Assembly: GCF_017583045.1 (NCBI RefSeq)
Contig: NZ_JAGFBF010000005.1
Coordinates: 1,116,001-1,180,000, forward strand
Reading direction: 5' to 3'
DNA: 64,000 nucleotides
Source of the DNA: Leucobacter tardus
Lineage (GTDB): Bacteria > Actinomycetota > Actinomycetes > Actinomycetales > Microbacteriaceae
Part shown: piece after piece, positions 51,360 to 59,617 of the stretch
Layout: the number at the start of each line of letters is the position of its first letter
Numbering within the stretch: position 1 is the first letter of the stretch
Program-made: the position numbers and the translations under genes
The notes under the pieces: model-generated
What the model saw: the letters and a program-made list of their open reading frames with translations, nothing else
The model's database searches: none
Told to the model about the DNA's origin: nothing

Positions 51360-52232
51360 TCAGCGGGTGTTGTCGCGGTGCGCGGCGAGCACGCCCGCTC
51401 GGTTCCGCGCCGCTTCGAGCGCATCCGTGCGTGCCGCGTACCGGTGCTCGTCACTGGGGAACGCGGCGGAGCGCACCTCCGACGCGTACTCGGCGATCGC
51501 GGAGACGGTGGCGTCGCCGACCGCACCGTACTGCTTCACGAACTTGGCCGTCGCACCCTCGGTGACCCCGAGCAGGTCGTGGAGCACCAGGACCTGACCG
51601 TCCGCCGGCCCGGCGCCGATGCCGATGAGCGGCACGTCGAGGATCGAGCGCAGCACCTCGGTGATCTCGGCGGGCACCGCTTCGATGACGATGCAGCAGG
51701 CTCCGGCGTCCTGCACGGCGAGCGCCTCGTCGACGAGTCGTTCGGCGCTCGCGACGCTGCGGCCCTGCGCCCGCATCCCGCCGAGCGCGACCGCGGTCTG
51801 CGGGGTGAGGCCGATGTGTCCGACGACGGGGATCCCCGCCGCGACGACGGCGCGCAGGCGACTGAGCCGTGCCTCGCCGCCGCCCTCGATCTTGACGGCG
51901 TCGGCTCCGGCCGAAGTGACGAAGCGGATCGCCGTCTCGACGGCCTGCTCATCGGACACCTCGGTCGACCCGAAGGGCACGTCGCAGACCATGAACGCGG
52001 TCTCCGTGCCGCGCCGCACGGCACGAGCGAGGACGAGCATCTCGTCGACCGTGACCCCGACGGTGCTGTCATAGCCGAGCACCGTCTGCGCTCCCGAGTC
52101 GCCGACGAGGACCATGTCGACGCCCGCGCGCTCGGCGGCACGAGCACCGGGATAGTCGTACGCGGTGACCATCACGATCGGCTCGCCCTGCGCAGGCATC
52201 TCCGTCAAGCGGGTGAGAGTCATCCGGGTCAT
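51360..52232 (-). CDS. panB: Ketopantoate hydroxymethyltransferase
   Basis: A 290-residue PanB, a TIM-barrel enzyme that adds a hydroxymethyl group from methylene-THF to 2-oxoisovalerate. Seen are MVTAYDYPGARAAERAGVDM near residue 22, LVGDSGAQTVLGYDSTVGVT (metal-binding Asp) near 43, DAVKIEGG near 115 and VPLIGIGAGP near 205. The ATG at 52232 has GAGGAG upstream. It is the last gene of the hadA-hadB-murB-DUF2520-panC-panB operon and begins four bases after panC. Confidence 0.93.
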   Translation of the reverse strand: MTRMTLTRLTEMPAQGEPIVMVTAYDYPGARAAERAGVDMVLVGDSGAQTVLGYDSTVGVTVDEMLVLARAVRRGTETAFMVCDVPFGSTEVSDEQAVETAIRFVTSAGADAVKIEGGGEARLSRLRAVVAAGIPVVGHIGLTPQTAVALGGMRAQGRSVASAERLVDEALAVQDAGACCIVIEAVPAEITEVLRSILDVPLIGIGAGPADGQVLVLHDLLGVTEGATAKFVKQYGAVGDATVSAIAEYASEVRSAAFPSDEHRYAARTDALEAARNRAGVLAAHRDNTR

Positions 52233-52236
52233 GTCG

Positions 52237-53109
52237 TCACTCCTCGATGCGGGCGGGCGCCGCGAACCCGGGTCCGGGATCGAGCACGGTGTTGTCGATG
52301 AGGCGGACATCGCCGACGGCGACGGCCAGCGCGCACAGCGTGGGCGCGACCACCTCGCGTACCGGCTCCAGCGTATCCGGTTCGACGAAGGCGAGATACT
52401 CGGGCTCGAGCTCCGCGGCGAGCAGCACCTCGAGCGCGCGAGCGCGGAGATCGTCGACATCGTGCGCTCCCTGAGCGACCGCTGCCGTGGTCGCCTCGAG
52501 CGTTCGCGGCACCGCGCGGGCGCGCCCCCGATCCGCACGGCTCAGTCGAACGTTGCGGCTCGACCGCGCGAGACCGTCTGCATCACGCGACGTCGGGCAC
52601 GCCACGATGTCGACGGGCAGGCGGAGATCGGCGACCATCCGTCGCACCACGAGCAGCTGCTGCGCGTCCTTCTGGCCGAAGTACGCGGCGCGGGGCGCGG
52701 TGGCGATGAGCAGTTTCGCGACCACGGTGGCGACGCCGTCGAAATGGGCGCTGCCGCGACCGGCGCCCTCGAGCGACGCCGTCAGCGGCCCGGACACGCG
52801 CACGGTGGTCGCGAAGCCGTCCGGGTACATCTCGCGCGCGGTCGGAGCGAAGACCACATCGACGCCGGCGGCGCGGGTCAGCTCGAGATCGCGTGCCTCG
52901 TCGCGGGGGTAGGCGTCGAGGTCGGCGGTGTCACCGAACTGCGTCGGGTTCACGAAGATCGAGACCACGACGACGCGGTGCGCGTCGCGCGCGCGACGGA
53001 TGAGCGAGAGATGCCCCTCGTGCAGCGCCCCCATCGTGGGCACCAGTCCGACGTCGGGGTCGCCGTGCAGCACCTCGCGCAATTCGGCGACGGTCCGTGC
53101 GATTCTCAT
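52237..53109 (-). CDS. panC: Pantothenate synthetase
   Basis: A 290-residue PanC that joins pantoate and beta-alanine with ATP. It has LVPTMGALHEGHLSLIRRAR near residue 22, VVSIFVNPTQFG near 48, YFGQKDAQQLLVV (KDAQQ motif) near 145 and a SRNVRLS segment in place of SSRN-YLS near 180. The ATG overlaps the DUF2520 gene stop (ATGA), which itself lies behind a minisatellite. The product goes on to coaBC-encoded steps of CoA synthesis. Confidence 0.93.
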   Translation of the reverse strand: MRIARTVAELREVLHGDPDVGLVPTMGALHEGHLSLIRRARDAHRVVVVSIFVNPTQFGDTADLDAYPRDEARDLELTRAAGVDVVFAPTAREMYPDGFATTVRVSGPLTASLEGAGRGSAHFDGVATVVAKLLIATAPRAAYFGQKDAQQLLVVRRMVADLRLPVDIVACPTSRDADGLARSSRNVRLSRADRGRARAVPRTLEATTAAVAQGAHDVDDLRARALEVLLAAELEPEYLAFVEPDTLEPVREVVAPTLCALAVAVGDVRLIDNTVLDPGPGFAAPARIEE

Positions 53110-53891
53110 GCGTCCTCCGGCTCGGGCGGTTCGGGCGGTTCGGGCGGTTCGGGCGGTTCGGGCGGTTCGGGCGGTCCGGTGTCATTCACGCGCGCGGCGA
53201 GCGTCCGGGTCGACGCGACCAGCGCATCGAACAGCGGGAGTTCATCCGGCAGACGTGCCGCGAGCGCCGCCCGCTGACGGGCGACCGTCGTCTCGTCGCC
53301 GCGCACCACCGGCCCGGTCAATGCTCCGGCGGCGCCGTGCTCGGCCCAGTTCGCCACGGCAGCGCGCACCAGGGGCACGAGGGCGTCGCGGGGCACCGCG
53401 GCCGTCGCTGCGAGAGTTTCGGCGACCCCCTCGACGGTCACCAGGAAATTCGCGGCGATCGATGCCGCGGCGTGATACGCCGCGCGATCCTCATCGGCGA
53501 CCGTGAACGCGCGCATGCCGAGCGCCGCCACCAACTGCTCGGCGATCGCGAGGGCGTGGGGCGTCGTGGCCGCGATCGCGGCCGAAGCGCCCGCGAACGG
53601 CGACCCGCCCGCACCCGTGATGGTGATGAGGGGGTGCAGACTGAATGCCTCGTGCGGTGCGAGCGGTGCCAGCGGCGTCGCTCCTGACAGGTGCGCCACG
53701 ACGCGCCCGGGTGCGACGCACGCCGCGGAGGAGGCGATCTCGGCGTCGGGCACCGCGAGGATCACGACGTCGGCTGCCGCCCCGTCGCTTCCGCGCCCGC
53801 CCGGCTGCGCCGCGACGTCGACTCCCGCGTCGCGAAGGGCCGCAGTCAGCGCACGGCCCACTCGACCGCGCCCCACGATCTGGATGCGCAC
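53106..53891 (-). CDS. Rossmann-fold / DUF2520 protein, candidate ketopantoate reductase
   Basis: A 261-residue protein. The N-terminal Rossmann domain opens with VRIQIVGRGRVGRALTAAL (GxGxxG type) and has VVILAVPDAEI near residue 45; the C-terminal all-helical DUF2520 domain begins near 130 (AIAEQLVAALGMRAFTVAD). The tail is a PPE repeat, PPEPPEPPE and on, encoded by six 9-bp units. It sits between murB and panC. Because panE is absent here and the fold fits, a role in reducing ketopantoate is possible, but unproven. Starts with GTG, 11 bases after murB. Confidence 0.8.
   Translation of the reverse strand: MRIQIVGRGRVGRALTAALRDAGVDVAAQPGGRGSDGAAADVVILAVPDAEIASSAACVAPGRVVAHLSGATPLAPLAPHEAFSLHPLITITGAGGSPFAGASAAIAATTPHALAIAEQLVAALGMRAFTVADEDRAAYHAAASIAANFLVTVEGVAETLAATAAVPRDALVPLVRAAVANWAEHGAAGALTGPVVRGDETTVARQRAALAARLPDELPLFDALVASTRTLAARVNDTGPPEPPEPPEPPEPPEPPEPEDA
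53122..53175. repeat. Six exact copies of a 9-bp tandem repeat (TCGGGCGGT)
   Basis: TCGGGCGGT is repeated six times without change, inside the 3' end of the DUF2520 gene, where each unit codes for Pro-Pro-Glu on the minus strand. The repeat ends 13 bases before the panC start, so copy-number change would lengthen or shorten the tail without a frameshift. Confidence 0.92.
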
Positions 53892-53902
53892 GCTCGACTC
53901 CG

Positions 53903-55048
53903 CTAGGCCTCGAGGCCGTACAGATTCGGCTCGGGTGCCAGAACGACGCCGAACTCCTGCTGCACCCGCTGCACGATGAAGCGGGCGAGCTCGGCGACGT
54001 CCGCTGCGGATGATGCACCGCGGTTGGTGATCGCCAGGGTGTGCTTCGAAGACACTGCGGCGCCCGAACCGGGCAGTCGATACCCCCGGGAGATGCCGGA
54101 GCGCTCGATGAGCCAGGCCGCGGACAGCTTGATCATGCGTTCCGGTGCCGCGTCGGGGATCCGCAACGGCGCCCCGGCCGCGAGATCCTCGAGGGAGGTC
54201 ACTGCAGGCGCCGGCTCCGCGCCGGGCACAGGAAACTTCGGCGCGTCCAGCGGCAGCGATCGCGCGAAGTGCTCGGTCACGATCGGATTCGTGAAGAACG
54301 AACCCGAGCTCCAGGTGTCGTGGTCGTCGGCGTCGAGCACCATGCCCTTCGAGGCGCGAAGCCTGAGCACGGTGCGGCGCAGTTCGCGGATCGACACCCG
54401 ATCCCCCACCGTGACCCCGAGGGCGTCGGCCAGCTGTCCGTAGGCCACCGGCCCGCTCATCGGGTTGTTCCGGTCCTCGTTCGCCCACAGCAGCAGGTCG
54501 ATCGAGAGAACGACCCCGGCGAGCCCCTCCTTGATCGCCGAGGTCCGGTAGCCGAGCGCGAGTTCGGCCGCCGGAATGCGGCGCACCTCATCGGACGCGA
54601 AGTCGAGGAACGTGATGGAGTGGAGCACGTCCGACAGCTCCTGGCCGTAGGCACCGATGTTCTGCACCGGCGCGGCTCCGGCGCGACCGGGCACGCCCGA
54701 GAGGGCCTCGATCCCCGACCATCCGCGCTCCACGCAGGCCTCGACCAGCTGATCCCAGTCGTGTCCGGCCTGCACGCGCAGGCGGACGCGACCCGCGGGC
54801 GTCGCGTCGCTCTCCACGACCTCGATGCCGGTATTGCGCACGAGCAGCACCGTACCGGGGAAGCCGTCGTCGGATACCACCGTGTTCGAACCACCGCCCA
54901 GCAGCATCCACGGCTCGTCCTCGGCCCAGAGCCGGCTCGCATGCCTGACGAGATCGTCCGACGTCTCCGCGGTGATGACCTCGTCGGCCGGCCCGCCGAC
55001 CCGCATCGTGGTCAGCTCGGCGAATGTGGCATCGGCGACCGGGGTCAC
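53903..55048 (-). CDS. murB: UDP-N-acetylenolpyruvoylglucosamine reductase
   Basis: A 381-residue FAD enzyme that makes UDP-MurNAc for peptidoglycan. The FAD-binding part has TTMRVGGPADEVI near residue 12, LLGGGSNTVVSDDGFPGTVL near 45 and GIEALSGVPGRAGAAPVQNIGAYGQE near 105-130; the catalytic Ser is in WSSGSFFTNPIV near 250 and the Glu in LAPEPNLYG at the end. The GTG start overlaps the dehydratase stop (GTGA); the long open frame before it is other-frame DNA. Confidence 0.92.
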   Translation of the reverse strand: MTPVADATFAELTTMRVGGPADEVITAETSDDLVRHASRLWAEDEPWMLLGGGSNTVVSDDGFPGTVLLVRNTGIEVVESDATPAGRVRLRVQAGHDWDQLVEACVERGWSGIEALSGVPGRAGAAPVQNIGAYGQELSDVLHSITFLDFASDEVRRIPAAELALGYRTSAIKEGLAGVVLSIDLLLWANEDRNNPMSGPVAYGQLADALGVTVGDRVSIRELRRTVLRLRASKGMVLDADDHDTWSSGSFFTNPIVTEHFARSLPLDAPKFPVPGAEPAPAVTSLEDLAAGAPLRIPDAAPERMIKLSAAWLIERSGISRGYRLPGSGAAVSSKHTLAITNRGASSAADVAELARFIVQRVQQEFGVVLAPEPNLYGLEA

Positions 55049-55470
55049 GCGAACGCCACCCGCACCTGCGCCTTGCCGAGCACCCGCTGCCCGTCGAAGA
55101 GCACCGTGACGTCGATGCGGGCGGAGCGCGCGTCCGCGTCGATCGCCCCGATGGTCGCCGTGACGCCGACCTCCGCTCCGGAACGCGCATCGACCGGGAC
55201 GGGCCGCGTGAATCGGGCCTGCGTGTCCTGAATCCAGCCTGCCGTCCCGAGCCACTCGGCGACGGGCGTGTTCGCAATGCCCATCGTGAGCATGCCATGC
55301 GCGAGCACCCCGGGCAGCCCCACGGACTGGGCGACATCATCGCGGTAGTGAATCGGGTTGAAGTCGCCCGAGGCACCGGCGTAGCGCACGAGCTCGTCGC
55401 GCTGCAGCAGCACGGTGCGCTCGGCGACGACGTCGCCGACGGTGAGGCTCGCAAAGTCCGGAGCGGTCAT
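55045..55470 (-). CDS. MaoC family (R)-hydratase/dehydratase, HadB-like
   Basis: A 141-residue hot-dog enzyme with [20 protein letters not shown] near residue 30-50, carrying the catalytic Asp and His of the hydratase-2 motif, and [11 protein letters not shown] after it. It would act with the partner encoded just before it, as HadA-HadB pairs do in 3-hydroxyacyl dehydration. Its ATG overlaps the partner's stop by four bases and its stop overlaps murB. Confidence 0.87.
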   Translation of the reverse strand: MTAPDFASLTVGDVVAERTVLLQRDELVRYAGASGDFNPIHYRDDVAQSVGLPGVLAHGMLTMGIANTPVAEWLGTAGWIQDTQARFTRPVPVDARSGAEVGVTATIGAIDADARSARIDVTVLFDGQRVLGKAQVRVAFA

Positions 55471-55934
55471 GCGTCGTTCCCCTCTGCATCGGTGTCCTCG
55501 GCGCGCACCACGAGCGTGGACACCGCGGTGACCACGTGGTCGCCCGCGACATCCGCGATCTCGCTCGACGCGGTGACCATCGAGTGGCCGCCGAGCTGCT
55601 TCACCGCAGTGATCGTCAGTGTCGCGGTCAGTTCGTCGCCGGCGAAGACGGGACGCGAGTACGTGAACCGCTGATCGCCGTGCACGACGCGGGTGAAGTC
55701 GACACCGGCTTCCGCGTCGGCGAGCAGCTGCGCCAGGGTCGCCTCCTGCACCACGACCGGGAAGGTCGGCGGGGCGACGACATCGGCATACCCCGCGGCG
55801 CGGGCCGCCTCGGGGTCGACATGGATCGGGGCTTCGCTCAGCACGGCCCGCGCGAATTCGCGCACCTTCTCGCGTCCGACGAGGTAGGGGGCGGTCGACG
55901 GGTACGTCCTGCCTTGGATTTCTGGATTCACCAC
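55467..55934 (-). CDS. MaoC-like N-terminal dehydratase domain protein, HadA-like
   Basis: A 155-residue hot-dog protein. It begins [20 protein letters not shown], typical of the FAS1-like dehydratase (HadA/HadC) group, with [13 protein letters not shown] near residue 55 and [19 protein letters not shown] near 85. These proteins lack the catalytic Asp/His and form a dimer with a HadB-type subunit. The GTG start is six bases behind TAGACT and leaderless. It heads the six-gene minus-strand operon and is divergent from the acyl-CoA carboxylase alpha gene. Confidence 0.85.
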   Translation of the reverse strand: MVNPEIQGRTYPSTAPYLVGREKVREFARAVLSEAPIHVDPEAARAAGYADVVAPPTFPVVVQEATLAQLLADAEAGVDFTRVVHGDQRFTYSRPVFAGDELTATLTITAVKQLGGHSMVTASSEIADVAGDHVVTAVSTLVVRAEDTDAEGNDA

Positions 55935-55940
55935 GGAGCC

Positions 55941-55946
55941 AGTCTA
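55941..55946 (-). promoter_or_regulatory. Leaderless-type -10 box (TAGACT) of the hadA-panB operon
   Basis: TAGACT on the minus strand ends six bases before the GTG start of the HadA-like gene. Confidence 0.6.
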
Positions 55947-56059
55947 GTCTCCGAGACCCGTGGACAGCGGCGGACCGGGGCTCGCCGAACTGTGGCCTCC
56001 GGCAACGAATCGCGTCGAGGTTTGTATCTCTCCTCCAAGAATCCGCGCACTCCCTCCCA

Positions 56060-56065
56060 TATGCT
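56060..56065 (+). promoter_or_regulatory. Leaderless-type -10 box (TATGCT) of the carboxylase alpha gene
   Basis: TATGCT ends seven bases before the ATG; no ribosome site lies between the two. Confidence 0.55.
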
Positions 56066-56072
56066 GGTGGTC

Positions 56073-57839
56073 ATGTCGCGCATTCGTAAAGTGCTCATCG
56101 CCAACCGAGGCGAGATCGCCGTCCGCATCGTCCGAGCCGCGAAAGACAGCGGTATCGCGTCGGTCGCGATCTACGCCGACCAGGATCGCGATGCGCTTCA
56201 CTCGCAGCTCGCGGACGAGGCCTACGCCCTGAACGGAGCCACGAGCGCCGAGACCTATCTCTCCATCGAGAAGGTACTGGGCGCCGCACGCCGTTCCGGC
56301 GCCGACGCGGTCCACCCCGGGTACGGGTTCCTGGCAGAGAACGCCGACTTCGCGCGGGCGGTCATCACTGCGGGCATGACGTGGATCGGCCCTGGCCCCG
56401 ACGCCATCGAGCGTCTCGGCGACAAGGTCTCCGCGCGTCACGTTGCCGAGAAGGTCAACGCTCCGCTCGCCGCCGGCACGAGCGACCCGGTGTCCGGAGC
56501 AGACGAGGTCATCGCCTTCGCCGATGAGCACGGTCTCCCCGTCGCCATCAAGGCGGCCTTCGGCGGTGGCGGTCGCGGTCTCAAGGTCGCCTATGAGCGC
56601 GACGAGATCGCCGAGCTCTTCGAGTCGGCCACTCGGGAGGCCGTCGCGGCGTTCGGACGCGGCGAGTGCTTCGTCGAGAAGTACCTCGAGAAGCCGCGCC
56701 ACGTCGAGACGCAGTGCCTCGCCGATCAGCACGGCAATGTGGTCGTCGTGTCGACGCGCGACTGCTCCCTGCAGCGCCGGCACCAGAAGCTGGTCGAAGA
56801 GGCGCCGGCTCCGTACCTGACGGATGAGCAGCGCACCGAGCTGTATCGGGCCTCGAAGGCGATCCTGCACGAAGTCGGGTACGTCGGCGCAGGCACGTGC
56901 GAGTTCCTCGTGGCGCAGGACGGCACGGTCTCCTTCCTCGAGGTCAACACGCGCCTGCAGGTCGAGCATCCCGTCTCCGAAGAAGTCACGGGCATCGACC
57001 TGGTGCGCGAGCAGTTCCGCATCGCCGCGGGCGGCACGATCGATTACGACGACCCCGAGGCCCACGGTCACTCCTTCGAGTTCCGTCTGAACGGCGAGGA
57101 TCCCGGCAACGGTTTCCTCCCGGCCCCCGGGCCGGTCGCGCGGTTCACGGCTCCCTCGGGACCCGGCGTGCGCGTCGACACGGGTGTCGCCTCGGGCGAC
57201 GTCGTGTCGGGTGCGTTCGACTCGATGCTCGGCAAGCTCATCGTCACGGGCCGCACGCGCGAGGAGGCGCTGGAGCGTTCGCGTCGTGCCCTCGACGAGT
57301 TCGAGATCCAGGGCCTGCCGACGGTGCTCCCGTTCCACCGCAAGATCGTTCGGGATCCGGCGTTCACCGCCGAGGACGGGCGATTCGGCGTGTACACGCT
57401 GTGGATCGAGAACGAGTTCGTCAACGACATCGAGCCGTGGGAGGGCCAGATCGCCCAGCCCGCTCAGCACGAGAAGGTGCGCTCCGTCGTCGTCGAAGTC
57501 GCCGGGCGCCGTCTCGAGGTGGTCATGCCGGCCACCCTGGTGCCGCTCGCCGATCAGGACATCACGCGGGGTCCGGCTCCTCGCCGAGCCCAGTCGACGT
57601 CGGTCGCGGGCACGGGCGGCGACTCGGTGACCGCCCCCATGCAGGCGACGGTCGTCAAGGTCGCCGTGGACGAGGGTCAGAGCGTCGAGAGCGGCGAACT
57701 GGTCGCCGTGCTCGAAGCGATGAAGATGGAGCAGTCCATCTACGCCCACCGCGACGGGGTTGTCACCGGCATCGATGCGCCGATCGGCAAGACGGTGTCC
57801 AATGGACACCTCCTGCTCTCGATCGTCGACGACGCGTAG
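56073..57839 (+). CDS. Acyl-CoA carboxylase alpha subunit (biotin carboxylase + biotin carrier)
   Basis: A 588-residue AccA3-type subunit. Biotin carboxylase occupies about 1-445: [51 protein letters not shown] (ATP lid) and [21 protein letters not shown] linker leads to the biotin carrier domain, about 515-588, with Lys551 in LEAMKMEQS as the biotinylated residue. It carboxylates biotin with bicarbonate and ATP and hands it to beta subunits such as the one at 42 kb; birA at 41 kb would attach the biotin. The ATG follows TATGCT by seven bases. Confidence 0.93.
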   Translation: MSRIRKVLIANRGEIAVRIVRAAKDSGIASVAIYADQDRDALHSQLADEAYALNGATSAETYLSIEKVLGAARRSGADAVHPGYGFLAENADFARAVITAGMTWIGPGPDAIERLGDKVSARHVAEKVNAPLAAGTSDPVSGADEVIAFADEHGLPVAIKAAFGGGGRGLKVAYERDEIAELFESATREAVAAFGRGECFVEKYLEKPRHVETQCLADQHGNVVVVSTRDCSLQRRHQKLVEEAPAPYLTDEQRTELYRASKAILHEVGYVGAGTCEFLVAQDGTVSFLEVNTRLQVEHPVSEEVTGIDLVREQFRIAAGGTIDYDDPEAHGHSFEFRLNGEDPGNGFLPAPGPVARFTAPSGPGVRVDTGVASGDVVSGAFDSMLGKLIVTGRTREEALERSRRALDEFEIQGLPTVLPFHRKIVRDPAFTAEDGRFGVYTLWIENEFVNDIEPWEGQIAQPAQHEKVRSVVVEVAGRRLEVVMPATLVPLADQDITRGPAPRRAQSTSVAGTGGDSVTAPMQATVVKVAVDEGQSVESGELVAVLEAMKMEQSIYAHRDGVVTGIDAPIGKTVSNGHLLLSIVDDA

Positions 57840-57840
57840 G

Positions 57841-58608
57841 TCAGCCCTTCCAGCTGCCGAGCCAGTCCGAGCTGGTGTCGCCGAGTGCGGCCTGCCACAG
57901 CGGGCCGAAGGTGACGCGTCGCACGCCGAGTTCGGTCAGGTCACGGAGGCCGCCCGCCGGCGATCCGGTGCGCGGGTCCGCGGTGACGTTGACGGGCACG
58001 GATACCGCGGCCACGAGGCGGGAGACCGCCTCGGCGTCCGGAAGCTTGACGGGGTAGACCGCGCGCGCACCCGCGGCCTCGAGTGCCGCCACGCGGGCGA
58101 CGGCTTCCGCGATCGGATCGGCGAACGCCGCGGTGCCGTGCACCAGGGCGTCCGTGCGCCCGTTGATGACGACATCGACTCCGGCCTCATCGCACGCCTG
58201 GCGGATCGCCGCGATGTAGTCGGCGTGCTCGTCGCGGTCGCGGATGCGCCCGCCCTGCGAGTGCACCGTGTCTTCGACGTTCATGCCGACGGCGCCGGCC
58301 TCCATCACGCGGCTCGCCAGCTCGCGGGCGTCCAGCCCGTATCCGGACTCCACGTCGACGCTGACCGGGATGCCCACTGCCGCGGTGATGCACTTCACCA
58401 GACCGAAGTACGTGTCCACGTCGATCTGTTCGCCGTCCTCGTATCCGAGGCTGTTCGCAACGGGGTGGCTGCCGATGGTGGCACCCGAGAAGCCGGCCTG
58501 TTCGACGAGCGACGCCGACCACACGTCCCAGCTCGTGGGGAGCACGAGTGTGCGTCCCGACGCGTGGTCTGCGGCGAAGGCCGATGCGGCTGACGAGAGA
58601 TCGATCAT
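57841..58608 (-). CDS. Isocitrate lyase/PEP mutase family protein
   Basis: A 255-residue TIM-barrel protein with LPTSWDVWSASLVEQAGFSG near residue 22, VSVDVESGYGLDARELASRV near 85 (metal-binding Asp and Glu) and VGMNVEDTV near 110. The KKCGH motif of true isocitrate and methylisocitrate lyases is absent, so it is more like oxaloacetate hydrolases/decarboxylases or phosphonopyruvate enzymes of the same family. Function is open. AGGAG precedes the ATG. It follows the small unknown gene by 37 bases and ends one base from the convergent carboxylase gene. Confidence 0.82.
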   Translation of the reverse strand: MIDLSSAASAFAADHASGRTLVLPTSWDVWSASLVEQAGFSGATIGSHPVANSLGYEDGEQIDVDTYFGLVKCITAAVGIPVSVDVESGYGLDARELASRVMEAGAVGMNVEDTVHSQGGRIRDRDEHADYIAAIRQACDEAGVDVVINGRTDALVHGTAAFADPIAEAVARVAALEAAGARAVYPVKLPDAEAVSRLVAAVSVPVNVTADPRTGSPAGGLRDLTELGVRRVTFGPLWQAALGDTSSDWLGSWKG

Positions 58609-58645
58609 GACAGGCTCCTGAGGTGTGATGCGGATGGACGGGGGT

Positions 58646-58996
58646 TCACGCGGCCGTGGGCTCGTGATGGTCGATATCGGGATGCAGAGGGAGAACGATA
58701 TTGCCCGTCTCGAGTCCGCGTCTGGACAGCAGTTCCGAGTGCACCGTCTCCCCCGAGGGCAGATGGAAGTCGACGCGTCGCGAGGTCGCCGCACGCCCGG
58801 CGAGCTGCTCGACCGCCGGCAGCAGTTCGTGGGTGACCGACTGGATCACGCGTTCGATGACGCCGGCGCTGCCGACGGTGATGTCGATCGCGAGCTCCCA
58901 CTCATCCGGCCGGTCCGATACGGTCACGGTCGCGCCGGCGACCTCGGGGTACACGCGCAGACTCCGTTCGATGTGCTCCGCAAGAAATTCGCTCAC
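58646..58996 (-). CDS. Small unknown protein, Asp23/Gls24-like in its middle part
   Basis: A 116-residue protein. Residues about 28-75 (WELAIDITVGSAGVIERVIQ onward) alternate strand and helix in the manner of the Asp23/Gls24 envelope-stress family, but the match is weak and I do not claim it. The C-terminal part is acidic with two His pairs. GTG was chosen because GGAG lies seven bases before it; an in-frame GTG five codons upstream is possible. It is divergent from a MarR gene with an operator in the 102-base gap, so its expression is likely under that regulator. Confidence 0.6.
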   Translation of the reverse strand: MSEFLAEHIERSLRVYPEVAGATVTVSDRPDEWELAIDITVGSAGVIERVIQSVTHELLPAVEQLAGRAATSRRVDFHLPSGETVHSELLSRRGLETGNIVLPLHPDIDHHEPTAA

Positions 58997-59051
58997 CTTT
59001 GAGCTCCTCACTGATCGGCTGTTACTATTCTGAGGTTCAACAGTTATAAAA

Positions 59052-59070
59052 ACTAACAGTCATTGTTAGT
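59052..59070. promoter_or_regulatory. Candidate MarR operator ACTAACA-N5-TGTTAGT
   Basis: A perfect 7-bp dyad with a GTCAT spacer, 29 bases before the MarR start, in an AT-richer gap. Related half-sites (CTGTTA at 59019 and CAACAGTTATA at 59038) lie toward the divergent gene, giving a possible second, weaker site. Size and symmetry fit a MarR dimer. Confidence 0.65.
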
Positions 59071-59098
59071 CACTGCAACATTCATGGAGGGCATCGCC

Positions 59099-59617
59099 GT
59101 GTCGCACCACAACATCCCCCATGAGTCCTCAGGATACTGGTACGGCACGGGAACCGAAACGGTGTCGGCCGTGGATCTGCTGAACCTCATGCGCCGGTAT
59201 CGGGAGGCCGAGGTGCGCATGCGCGCCCGCGTACGCGGCGAGATGGGCATGGGCGAGAAAGACATCCTGGCACTGCGCTACCTGCTCGACGCTCGCGCCC
59301 GGAGCGTGACGGTGCGGCAGAAGGATCTCGCCGCGAAGCTCGACATCACGACACCGTCGGCGAGTGTGCTCGTCGATCGACTCGTGCGCGACGGCTACGC
59401 CCGGCGCGTCCCGCACCCCGACGACCGACGCTCCGTCGCACTCGAGGCGACGGACGACGGTGATCGCGAGGTGCGCGAAACGCTGCGGCTCATGCACGAT
59501 CGACTGTTCCGCGTCGCAGATGAGATGACCGAGTCCGACCGCGCGATCGTCGCGGCGTTCCTCGCGCGCATGATCTCCTGCCACGACGACGCCGAAGCGC
59601 CGTCGAGCGATCACTGA
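59099..59617 (+). CDS. MarR family transcriptional regulator
   Basis: A 172-residue regulator with a winged helix-turn-helix at about 60-125: VRQKDLAAKLDITTPSASVL for helices 2-3, then VRDGYARRVPHPDDRRSVAL for the wing with the conserved Asp-Asp-Arg-Arg. The dimer helices lie at both ends. The GTG has GGAGGG upstream. It is divergent from the small unknown protein/PEP-mutase operon; the dyad between the genes suggests it represses both itself and that operon. The last seven bases overlap the convergent topoisomerase gene. Confidence 0.9.
   Translation: MSHHNIPHESSGYWYGTGTETVSAVDLLNLMRRYREAEVRMRARVRGEMGMGEKDILALRYLLDARARSVTVRQKDLAAKLDITTPSASVLVDRLVRDGYARRVPHPDDRRSVALEATDDGDREVRETLRLMHDRLFRVADEMTESDRAIVAAFLARMISCHDDAEAPSSDH

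Noticed and set aside
53122-53175. Short tandem repeat considered as a CRISPR or attachment site
   Set aside because: Units are 9 bp without spacers and lie in frame inside a coding sequence; it is a minisatellite.
57841-58608. Calling this gene isocitrate lyase or 2-methylisocitrate lyase
   Set aside because: The catalytic Cys motif KKCGH is missing and the protein is shorter than those enzymes.
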